Assembly: GCA_018433945.1 (NCBI GenBank)
Contig: JAHDQF010000034.1
Location: 1-34,867 of the forward strand
DNA length: 34,867 bases
Direction of reading: 5' to 3'
Origin: Proteiniphilum sp.
GTDB lineage: Bacteria; Bacteroidota; Bacteroidia; Bacteroidales; Dysgonomonadaceae
The notes under the pieces were generated by a model, which did not search any database, was not told the DNA's origin, and worked only from the letters and a program-made list of their open reading frames with translations. How positions within the stretch are numbered: the stretch's first letter is position 1; each line of letters begins with the position of its first letter. The position numbers and the translations under genes are program-made. Shown in pieces: positions 27,337 to 33,891 of the stretch.

Positions 27337-30179
27337 AGATTTATTGTCAGTTCTTGTTTTGTTTGTCCTACTTTCTTAAAGTAATTTGAAGCAAATATTG
27401 ATGGAATATTTTCATAAATATTGAACCAAGTTTTGATTCCTCCAATTTCCATGAATAGTCTTTTAGGTGCTTTACCACTAAATAATGTCATAGCCTCAGA
27501 AATCAATCTTGGCAGTGGCAATGATGCTGGAATGGCAACTATGTTCTTTTTCCTGTCATTAAATATCACTTCCTTTCTGAAACGGTTCAGAATCATAAAG
27601 CGCCCCCAGTTTTTATTAATGTCGTAAGAATGGCCGTTCATCCATAACCTATGTTTAAAGCTGTATTCTGTCAACCGATATTCCACTAACGAAAAGGATT
27701 TATCTATACTTTGCGTATCTATTGGGATAAAACGCAACTGGTCAACATCAAAAATCCTTGCAGGCCAACCGGAATCATCAAACCTTTCATCTGGTGTCAA
27801 TTTACTTTTATATTTATCAATATCTCCCGAAAATTCTGCAAGCCTGAATTGGTGGATTTTATCCGGATTAAAGGCAATAAAGCAAGCTTCAGCGACATTT
27901 TTGAATTTTCTCTCTATTTTATTCCCATCACTTTCATCAAACCCCGTAATAGTTACAGTTGTTGGTAAGATAAAAGGAGATAAAGAGTTATCCTGAGGTT
28001 CAAGGTTTAATTGCAATCCTTCCTCTTCAGCTTGCACTTTGATTTTTTGCATTAACTCTGGCGTTCTTCCTCCAATCAAAAGCACTTTTCTTCCGCTTTG
28101 TGTTGGTATAAGAATAAATTGTGGGGGATTAACTACAATCTTCTTTGTGGAATATTCATAATCCAAAATCCCCATGTAATCCAGGTAGTTTAAAGACCCG
28201 CGTTTTAACCTGGAAAGTTCAATTGGGTGTGATTCTATTTCTTCTGGTCCAAACATTTCTTGATAGACTGACTCAAAAGCTTCAAAATAATCTTTTGCAT
28301 TGCTTTCCCCTTTGACCGTCAAAAAAGTCACCAGTAGTTCGTTGTAACCATTAAAGTCGTTGGATGCAGTTGGCTTGTATTCACCATGAGTTTCTTGTGG
28401 TCTGAAATAACTAGAATATAATGCTTGACGAAGCCATAATTTTCTTTCATCCTCAGCCAATAACTTACTTCCTATTACGTACGAATCACTTTCTTCACTA
28501 TTAATGATCTGCCCGAATTCATTACGGGCTGGTAACACCTTATCGTTCAGTACCTCTACTTTCCCTTCGGAATCCTCTAAAAAGTTCCTTAACTGTTCTC
28601 CCTTTACATCATCGCCTTCAACCTTTACATAGAATCCCTGGTTGTTTTCGATGTTAGGAGGAAGTTTCCAAACAGGCTGATCAATATCTTTGCGCTCCAA
28701 TTGAACCTTTTCATCGCTGTCATCATATATCAGGTAAAGGGTCTCTGTACCACGTCCGTTTTCCAGTTCAACATCAGGAAGCAAGTCATTAAGCCATGTC
28801 CGTACCCCGGTTTTAAGCCCTCCAGTTATCATTACCCTTTTATCAGATTTGAATTGCAATACCGGAATATCAGGATGGCCTATGGGAGGATTGCAAATTT
28901 CGTAGAGAACATGACCATCAGGCATTCCAGTTGCTGGTATTTTTTTAAAATCACCCTCTGAAAAACATTCCCCCCATTCCTCTATGGATGCAGATCGTCC
29001 CTCTTTTGCCAGCAACAACATCCTTGAGGTAACCATGTATGGTACTTCTACCCATCCACTCAAATGGAAGTTTTTGCCCTCGATGAGCAACCTCACATCC
29101 TTTTCTGGAAACTTTGCCATCCATTTATTCAAATTGTCTTGAAGCTCCATTCCTTCGTTAAATGGTAGAAATAAAGGTTTTGACCAGCCTTTGCCGAATT
29201 GCTGGCACTTATATTTCCGGTCGTTATGGACGAAGGTCAAATCCTCGGGAAAGTCCAGTTTAGTATACAATCTGTAATAGCTTTTATACCCTCTGGCCAT
29301 GTCTCCTTCAATACAAAATCTCAGTTGTGCAATTGTATTTCCTTTTTTGATAGTTTCTGTTTCCGAATCATATTGATCCGTATTACCAGTCCATTCTTGA
29401 TAGTTCTTTTTGACGATATTGATAACAGACTGTCCCAGTTCATTGTCAAAATCCTTTATTGCATTTAGAACCATGGAGGTCAACCCTAAATGTCTTTCGC
29501 CATTAGCCAAAAGGAGCTTCCTGAATGTGGCACCATCAATTTCTTCTCCAGGAACTAAACCACAAGTTTCAAAAAAATGTGGGAGTTGTCTGACCGAATG
29601 AATTGGAAAGATGCTCTGGGAAAGGGGTTTGCCAACGTACACCCACCGCTCATTACGGAATGGATGAACCTCGAAGTATCCTAATTCTGTATTTTTTTTC
29701 TCAAAACTCCAATCAAATAGATCATCCCAAAGGGGGTTCCAGTTAATATATTCATTTTGGGCAGGCATAGATGGTAAGTCATACTTTTTCAAGAAACTCC
29801 GTAATCTGGGATAGTAGGCATCGGCACGTAAATCAGTTTGATTGCTTTCTGTTAATGGTAGAACAAACAAAGCTAAATAACCAATATATAAAGGATACTC
29901 AACTTGTACACCATCTATTCTCATTGGGTTCTCTTGCCATTTATTATAGGCATAAAGAGCATGTTCCAAAATGTTTCCATTTGATGATTTTCCAGGAATG
30001 CCTTTCCTGATTCCTTCTATAAAATCAATGAATATATTGTCATCTCGTCCATCAATCCCATGTTCTTTGCCAATTCTTACTATATCATTTTTAGAAATAA
30101 ACATGTAAACTTCTTGTTCTGCTTTTTCTTCATTAAAAAACCATTTACCTATTGCATTATTCCATTCGAGATAATTCAT
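27333..30179 (-). CDS. 948-aa protein of unknown function, first gene of the defence operon
   Basis: I recognise no catalytic domain. The protein is large, soluble (no signal peptide or TM segment seen), rich in Asp/Glu/Lys and aromatic residues, and shows no Walker motif, zinc-type cysteine cluster or nuclease signature by eye. A segment at about 730-760 (IPTQSGRKVLLIGGRTPELM) and one near 405-425 (VLQFKSDKRVMITGGLKTGV) look alike (KV(L/M)I.GG), hinting at an internal duplication of a beta-rich unit. It leads the operon and its stop overlaps the helicase start by 4 bases, which implies fixed stoichiometry with the helicase. By position and size it could be DruG of a Druantia type II system; this is inference. 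Roles such as DNA recognition or a scaffold are possible. Confidence 0.8.
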   Translation of the reverse strand: MNYLEWNNAIGKWFFNEEKAEQEVYMFISKNDIVRIGKEHGIDGRDDNIFIDFIEGIRKGIPGKSSNGNILEHALYAYNKWQENPMRIDGVQVEYPLYIGYLALFVLPLTESNQTDLRADAYYPRLRSFLKKYDLPSMPAQNEYINWNPLWDDLFDWSFEKKNTELGYFEVHPFRNERWVYVGKPLSQSIFPIHSVRQLPHFFETCGLVPGEEIDGATFRKLLLANGERHLGLTSMVLNAIKDFDNELGQSVINIVKKNYQEWTGNTDQYDSETETIKKGNTIAQLRFCIEGDMARGYKSYYRLYTKLDFPEDLTFVHNDRKYKCQQFGKGWSKPLFLPFNEGMELQDNLNKWMAKFPEKDVRLLIEGKNFHLSGWVEVPYMVTSRMLLLAKEGRSASIEEWGECFSEGDFKKIPATGMPDGHVLYEICNPPIGHPDIPVLQFKSDKRVMITGGLKTGVRTWLNDLLPDVELENGRGTETLYLIYDDSDEKVQLERKDIDQPVWKLPPNIENNQGFYVKVEGDDVKGEQLRNFLEDSEGKVEVLNDKVLPARNEFGQIINSEESDSYVIGSKLLAEDERKLWLRQALYSSYFRPQETHGEYKPTASNDFNGYNELLVTFLTVKGESNAKDYFEAFESVYQEMFGPEEIESHPIELSRLKRGSLNYLDYMGILDYEYSTKKIVVNPPQFILIPTQSGRKVLLIGGRTPELMQKIKVQAEEEGLQLNLEPQDNSLSPFILPTTVTITGFDESDGNKIERKFKNVAEACFIAFNPDKIHQFRLAEFSGDIDKYKSKLTPDERFDDSGWPARIFDVDQLRFIPIDTQSIDKSFSLVEYRLTEYSFKHRLWMNGHSYDINKNWGRFMILNRFRKEVIFNDRKKNIVAIPASLPLPRLISEAMTLFSGKAPKRLFMEIGGIKTWFNIYENIPSIFASNYFKKVGQTKQELTINL

Positions 30180-30237
30180 AGTCCTATTTTTTGGGTTCTC
30201 AGGTACTGTCTTTTGATCACTGGCAAAATTGCACTTT

Positions 30238-30281
30238 TTTGCAAAGCTTGGGTTGTGAGTTGGCTTGCTCGGCTTTGCAAA
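30238..30281. repeat. Palindromic element upstream of the operon
   Basis: TTTGCAAAGC (30238-30247) pairs perfectly with GCTTTGCAAA (30272-30281) around a 24-base loop. It resembles the GC-containing palindromic intergenic elements I have seen beside accessory genes in Bacteroidota, and shares short words with the palindrome at 18628-18690. It sits 58 bases before the first start codon of the operon, so it would be in the 5' leader. Confidence 0.6.
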
Positions 30282-30336
30282 TGTGTGAAATGTGCGTTGG
30301 CAGAAATTTTCAGAAATGCGAAGCGGGGGCTTTTTT

Positions 30337-30372
30337 TCTGTCTTTCTTTCTTTCTTTCTGTCTGTCTGTCTG
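30337..30372 (+). repeat. Tetranucleotide microsatellite (nine TCTK units)
   Basis: The units read TCTG x1, TCTT x4, TCTG x4 without interruption, 36 bases in all, preceded by a run of seven T ending in the first unit. Such repeats slip during replication. It lies 157 bases upstream of the first gene of the minus-strand defence operon, so a change in unit number would alter spacing in the promoter/leader region rather than a reading frame. Confidence 0.85.
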
Positions 30373-30635
30373 TTCAGTCATCGTAGTCCGGTTGCGCTTT
30401 TGGTCAAGTCCAGTTAGTCTGTCCATAAAGTCGGTCTGTGTTACGATATGTTTGTCATTATTCGTCATTGGTAATGTGTCTGTTGTCTTTTTTTGCATGT
30501 GCCCTAAAGGCTGCGTGTATGAAACGTTTGGCATTTCGAAGCGATTACCTATCAAGTTACAACTACTTTTGATACGAGCTGAAACGATGGATAAACTACT
30601 GACTGCCAAATGTTTTATACACGATGTTGAACTAA

Positions 30636-30651
30636 ACCCGCCTTCGCGGGT
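30636..30651. terminator. Small GC-rich hairpin, possible terminator
   Basis: ACCCGC (30636-30641), loop CTTC, GCGGGT (30646-30651) form a 6-bp stem with a tetraloop. On the minus strand it is followed by TTTAGTT, a weak U-tract. No gene clearly ends into it, so a role as a terminator is uncertain. Confidence 0.3.
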
Positions 30652-30762
30652 AGCTATTTCAAAAGTACCCGATTTTTTCTATATTTCGAAATTATTCACC
30701 ATTAAAATTTCTGATTATGAGAAAGAAATCGGGTTTTACTATTGTAGAGCAAGCTATCGTGC

Positions 30763-31113
30763 TTGTTCCTGAGGTGTGAGAAAGTTGTCCGTAAGCTGGA
30801 ACAACAGGTTACGTTACGGGGGCAGAGTTTTAGTACTTTACAAAACTACATCCGCAGAATTGCACTTTTTGTGGTACATTTCGGGAGACTACCCGAGCAG
30901 ATCGATCCCGAAGAGATCAACGAATACCTGGCTGCTTTGGCCCGTGACCCCCGCTCTGTCTCTCGTAGCAGTTTTAAACACATTGTATACGGGCTGCGCT
31001 ATTACTACCGCCTGCTGGGGATGAACAAAAATGCCATTGCCCTGCCTTCGCTGAAAAAAGATACCAAACTTCCGGTCATCGGCTATTTGCACAAACCGGT
31101 AATACAATCATAA
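30763..31113 (+). pseudogene. Truncated tyrosine-recombinase-like ORF (N-terminal SAM-like domain only; mobile-element remnant)
   Basis: The 116-aa frame begins with TTG and reads VTLRGQSFSTLQNYIRRIAL, then DPEEINEYLAALARD and SFKHIVYGLRYYYRLLGMNK, the core-binding (SAM-like) domain of phage-type integrases. It stops right after KDTKLPV, where the catalytic domain of a full recombinase would begin; no R-H-R-Y residues follow in any frame. Two readings fit: a degraded integrase, or the about 120-aa integrase-like accessory ORF of IS91-type elements whose transposase has been lost. Codons and GC content are unlike the AT-rich neighbour downstream. Either way it is a relic of mobility inside the island. 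Confidence 0.65.
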
Positions 31114-31397
31114 TCAACACCTCCAATTTGCGCTCCCGGCGCAACCGGGAGAGGTATGCTCCAATACCAGCAAAAACGGCAAAAAAGCAGCGTGGAAACA
31201 CCAAATTGACTCAGCCAATGAGGTGAAAAAGCACAAAAACCTGCAAAATGTAAAAGATCGCTTGTTTATTTTTCCTTCAGAAAGAATAAAAACCTTCGTT
31301 AAGTACATAGCACTGAATAATAGTGGGTGTAGTCCAACATCGATTCATCGCTGGGTCGTGCCGACCGCTCAGAGTCCTATTTATTTGGCAGCTGGTT
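31114..31397. other. 284-base remnant region with a hairpin
   Basis: No supportable gene. A 7-bp inverted repeat CTCCCGG-CGCAA-CCGGGAG lies at 31133-31151, 20 bases after the recombinase-like stop. A smaller 5-bp hairpin (GGTCG-TGC-CGACC) is at 31354-31366, downstream of the convergent HEPN gene. The first could be a terminator stem without a T-run or a terminal palindrome of an IS91-like element. Confidence 0.45.
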
Positions 31398-32525
31398 TTA
31401 TTTTGAATTTAATCTCATAATACATTCTCTTGCTAATTCATCTGTTATATAGATCCATTTATATAATTTTGAATTAAGTTCGAAAGGATTAGGAATATTA
31501 GTATTAGATAGCTCCTTTTCCTTGGCGTGAACAATAGAGTTCCTAAATCTATATAATTCGGTTCCGATTTTTTCAAATTTCCTTTCCGTTATTATTCCTT
31601 TATGAAGGCAATAATTTAATAATCTGCTCTTTCTAGGCTGCGTCAAGACTGTTTTCAGTAAATTAATCAACTGATCTTCCTCTTGACGAACACTCAGTTC
31701 TTTAATTAATTCTTCATCAGATACGGAAGAATCTAGTCTTAAACATTTTGCTCTTTCAATTAGGGCTTGTTCCATAAAGAACTCAAGTACTCTATAATAA
31801 GATAAAAATCTTTGTTCACCCATAGCTGAAGTAGCGTAATTATATAAATTTAGAGGTTCGCATCTATGAAAATCTTTTCGTTTTATGTTTCTTTTTCTTT
31901 TGGCTACATTAAAGATTGAATCAGGGTCATCTCTACTAAATAACTCTAAGGGGTCATCATTATTTAATGCAAAACTCTTCAATTGAGCATAAAAAGCAAT
32001 TGGTTTTAAATAGTAAGAATTTAAGTAAAAGACACCTTTGATAAATTCATTTTTAAAGTCTAATCCGCTTGTAACTTTCATTTTCAATGATGCAAATTCA
32101 TGAAAGTTATAATAATAGTCAGAATCACGATGAATTGGTTCTGTAAGTAAAACCATCAGCGAAGAAATAGACCCAACCTCAAATTGGGTAGTACCAACTT
32201 TAAATTTTAAGGGTTCTGTTTTCCAATCGTCTCCCTCAAACCAACTGTATTCATCACTTTGAATACTAATACAAAACTCAAAGTAAGTTTTAAATCTAAT
32301 TCCATATGTATCAATATATTTAAAGCTTGGGATCCGGTTTGGCTCTTTTCCATTTATTAATTCTAATAATTGGGATTCATGTATTTTTATTCTTTCTCCA
32401 ATTAAAGGGATTGGGATTTCAATCATATTTCGCTCCAATCTTAATTTATTACCATGTTCATCATGGACTAAATTTAAGTAGGATTCCAAATCGTAGTATT
32501 CTTCTATGAATTCCTGTATCGTCAT
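31398..32525 (-). CDS. HEPN-domain protein, candidate abortive-infection RNase
   Basis: A 375-aa soluble protein. The C-terminal half (about 220-345) is helical and contains LYRFRNSIVHAKEKE, in which R328-N-S-I-V-H333 matches the R-x4-6-H active-site motif of HEPN ribonucleases. It is preceded by FLSYYRVLEFFMEQALIERA, the usual first helix of ApeA-like HEPN domains. The N-terminal half is beta-rich and may be the sensor, as in ApeA-type anti-phage proteins, but at 375 aa it is shorter than ApeA. Very AT-rich: one 60-base line at 31981 has 15 G/C. It stands alone between mobile-element debris and the gld genes, with a perfect hairpin just upstream of its start. A cyclic-nucleotide or RNA-decay role is also conceivable. 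Confidence 0.7.
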   Translation of the reverse strand: MTIQEFIEEYYDLESYLNLVHDEHGNKLRLERNMIEIPIPLIGERIKIHESQLLELINGKEPNRIPSFKYIDTYGIRFKTYFEFCISIQSDEYSWFEGDDWKTEPLKFKVGTTQFEVGSISSLMVLLTEPIHRDSDYYYNFHEFASLKMKVTSGLDFKNEFIKGVFYLNSYYLKPIAFYAQLKSFALNNDDPLELFSRDDPDSIFNVAKRKRNIKRKDFHRCEPLNLYNYATSAMGEQRFLSYYRVLEFFMEQALIERAKCLRLDSSVSDEELIKELSVRQEEDQLINLLKTVLTQPRKSRLLNYCLHKGIITERKFEKIGTELYRFRNSIVHAKEKELSNTNIPNPFELNSKLYKWIYITDELARECIMRLNSK

Positions 32526-32540
32526 TATTTCATTTTAAAC

Positions 32541-32552
32541 TTTCTGCCAACG
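32541..32552 (-). repeat. 12-base inverted repeat paired with 30295-30306
   Basis: The minus strand reads CGTTGGCAGAAA; the same 12 bases occur on the plus strand at 30295-30306. The two inverted copies enclose the microsatellite, the recombinase remnant and the HEPN gene, so they may be the ends of one inserted unit. Twelve bases alone is modest evidence. Confidence 0.45.
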
Positions 32553-32556
32553 TGTT

Positions 32557-32588
32557 ATTTACGAATGTTTATTGCAACATTCGTAAAT
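32557..32588. promoter_or_regulatory. Perfect 13-bp hairpin upstream of the HEPN gene
   Basis: ATTTACGAATGTT (32557-32569) pairs without mismatch with AACATTCGTAAAT (32576-32588) around the loop TATTGC. It ends 32 bases before the HEPN start codon. No T-run follows on either strand, so a dyad operator or leader structure controlling the gene is more likely than a terminator for gldN. Confidence 0.6.
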
Positions 32589-32766
32589 GCCAAATTTGGA
32601 ACATGCGTAAAAACTGCCATATAGGGTTGTTTACGAAGATCTATCAAATCCGGATGCAGTGGTGGAAACGCGTATAATCCATCAGTATCAGGGTTCTGCG
32701 GCAAATATAACCATAATTTAGATAAAAAAGGAATATCTTTTGTTAAATCAGTGGTTTTCTGCAGTG

Positions 32767-33726
32767 TCAGTACCTCCGGTCCCGCATGGTTGGGGATGCG
32801 GGGGTGGTGGTGCCGGAAGATTTTTTATTGCTGCGCCGGCCGACCTCACGGGGTGGGGAAGCAACCGCTTTTTCTTCCTGACGGAGGAGTTGCTCAAAAT
32901 CGAGCAGCTCTTTTTCGATCCTTTCCTGTTCTGCTTTCATCTCCTCAGGTGTGGAGGTGTATTGCGAGATGGCCCGGTTGCCGGGGTTGCCGGTTTTGTA
33001 GATCTCACCGTTATAGCTCCGCTTCCGGAAGAAATCATCCACCGTCTCGGTGACGCGGTTGTTGAGGGCGGAGGCCATCAGGGGCATCCGGCGGGTGTAG
33101 GGTTCCAGCTCACCATAGGGAACCCAGAAGAGGGGATAGCGGGTATCGGCGGAGGCATCATCGTTCTGCCGGAAGAGGATGGGGCAGAGGGCCACAGGCT
33201 GCACCCGGAAGGCCGATGTGGCGGTGTCGAAGTAGTAGGCTTCCTTCAGATAGTAGCCCAGCACCTCGTTGGAGGGCACGTCGGCATCGTTCACCGTGAT
33301 CACGCCGTTCTCCGTTTCATGGTAGATGCCAAAGCGATCGACCAGATCCGGGAAGCGGATCCGGTACTCCCCGGTGAACTCCTCACGGCCGTCGAGGTAC
33401 TCATACGCCCGGATGCGATCTTCCTGCAGCAGCCGGAAGATCATGGCAAAGAGATTGCGCTGACCCCCTGCGGGTGTGGAGGGATGATAGAGCGGGGCAT
33501 TGGCCTCCTTTCTGAGGTCGATATAGCGATAGATGATGCGCGACCAGCGGGCATCGGCAATCTCCTCTTCGATGTTTGGTCGGTTTTCCCGGATGGCAGG
33601 GGATACAGATGCTTGCCGCTCCTGCTGCCGTCGCTGCTCTATCCGTTCCCGTGCCGTTGTTTGCGGGTAGAGTGCCGTTACCTGCGCTACTAAAATGAGT
33701 AGAATAAATATTGTCCTGGTTGTCAT
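32767..33726 (-). CDS. gldN: Gliding motility / type IX secretion protein GldN (PorN)
   Basis: A 319-aa periplasmic protein with an N-terminal signal peptide (MTTRTIFILLILVAQVTALY). GldN forms, with GldK, the ring-shaped outer-membrane-associated part of the type IX secretion system. Family features seen: ADARWSRIIYRYIDLRKEAN, NAPLYHPSTPAGGQRNLFAM, LLQEDRIRAYEYLDGREEFT and FWVPYGELEPYTRRMPLMAS. The C-terminal tail is basic and low complexity (SNKKSSGTTTPASPTM). It follows gldM on the same strand; the 165-base gap is filled by a heptamer satellite. Gene order is that of gldKLMN. Present in non-gliding Bacteroidales as a secretion component, so motility is not implied. Confidence 0.93.
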   Translation of the reverse strand: MTTRTIFILLILVAQVTALYPQTTARERIEQRRQQERQASVSPAIRENRPNIEEEIADARWSRIIYRYIDLRKEANAPLYHPSTPAGGQRNLFAMIFRLLQEDRIRAYEYLDGREEFTGEYRIRFPDLVDRFGIYHETENGVITVNDADVPSNEVLGYYLKEAYYFDTATSAFRVQPVALCPILFRQNDDASADTRYPLFWVPYGELEPYTRRMPLMASALNNRVTETVDDFFRKRSYNGEIYKTGNPGNRAISQYTSTPEEMKAEQERIEKELLDFEQLLRQEEKAVASPPREVGRRSNKKSSGTTTPASPTMRDRRY

Positions 33727-33743
33727 ATCTTTTTAGTGTTCAG

Positions 33744-33883
33744 CTTATCGCTTACATCTTACAGCTTATCGCTTACAGCTTACAGCTTATCGCTTACAGC
33801 TTACAGCTTATCGCTTACAGCTTACAGCTTATAACTTATAACTTATCGCTTACAGCTTACAGCTTATAGCTAATAACTTACAG
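33744..33883. repeat. Heptameric satellite between gldM and gldN
   Basis: Twenty uninterrupted 7-base units, 140 bases, fit the pattern CTTAnnn with one CTAATAA variant. CTTACAG occurs ten times, CTTATCG five times, and the rest are CTTACAT, CTTATAA (twice), CTTATAG and CTAATAA. Units are ordered in a 21-base higher period (CTTATCG, CTTACAG, CTTACAG). On the gld transcript every unit carries TAA, and as 7 is not a multiple of 3 all frames are closed, so it is non-coding and blocks any read-through from gldM into gldN. Confidence 0.93.
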
Positions 33884-33891
33884 CTTTTTAA

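Larger units (their letters stand above)
30180..30762. other. 583-base non-coding region upstream of the defence operon
   Basis: No convincing gene; small ORFs here are low-complexity or shadow frames. It contains a palindrome (30238-30281), a tandem pair CAGAAAT-TTT-CAGAAAT (30301-30317), a nine-unit tetranucleotide repeat (30337-30372), a GC-rich hairpin (30636-30651) and a minus-strand -7-like box TACTTTTG at 30660-30667. The operon promoter must lie here, but I cannot place it with confidence; the -7-like box would imply a leader of over 450 bases. Confidence 0.6.
32526..32766. other. 241-base boundary between island and gld genes
   Basis: No gene. It contains the hairpin at 32557-32588, the inverted copy of a 12-base word (32541-32552) and a minus-strand -7-like box TATATTTG at 32702-32709 that could start the HEPN transcript (leader about 170 bases, no -33 element seen). 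The stretch 32590-32740 has no other structure I can name. Confidence 0.5.

Noticed and set aside
21268-30179. DISARM system
   Set aside because: DISARM has separate DrmA helicase and DrmB DUF1998 proteins plus a phospholipase-D-like DrmC. Here one 2022-aa chain carries both parts and no PLD motif (HxK) protein is present.
30310-30609. 99-aa minus-strand ORF spanning the tetranucleotide repeat
   Set aside because: Its C-terminal part is merely translated microsatellite (Asp/Arg/Lys/Gln run) and the rest shows no family pattern. Treated as non-coding, though slippage there would shift its frame.
30763-31113. Functional island integrase
   Set aside because: The ORF lacks the whole catalytic domain (no R-H-R-Y) and nothing in the following 280 bases restores it in any frame.
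32740-33693. 317-aa plus-strand ORF opposite gldN
   Set aside because: It is the antisense shadow of gldN, whose signal peptide and conserved family motifs are clear on the minus strand; high GC keeps the other frame open.
33744-33883. CRISPR array
   Set aside because: Units are 7-base contiguous tandem repeats without spacers and no cas genes are nearby; the Cas4-like nuclease at 20204-21271 belongs to the defence operon.
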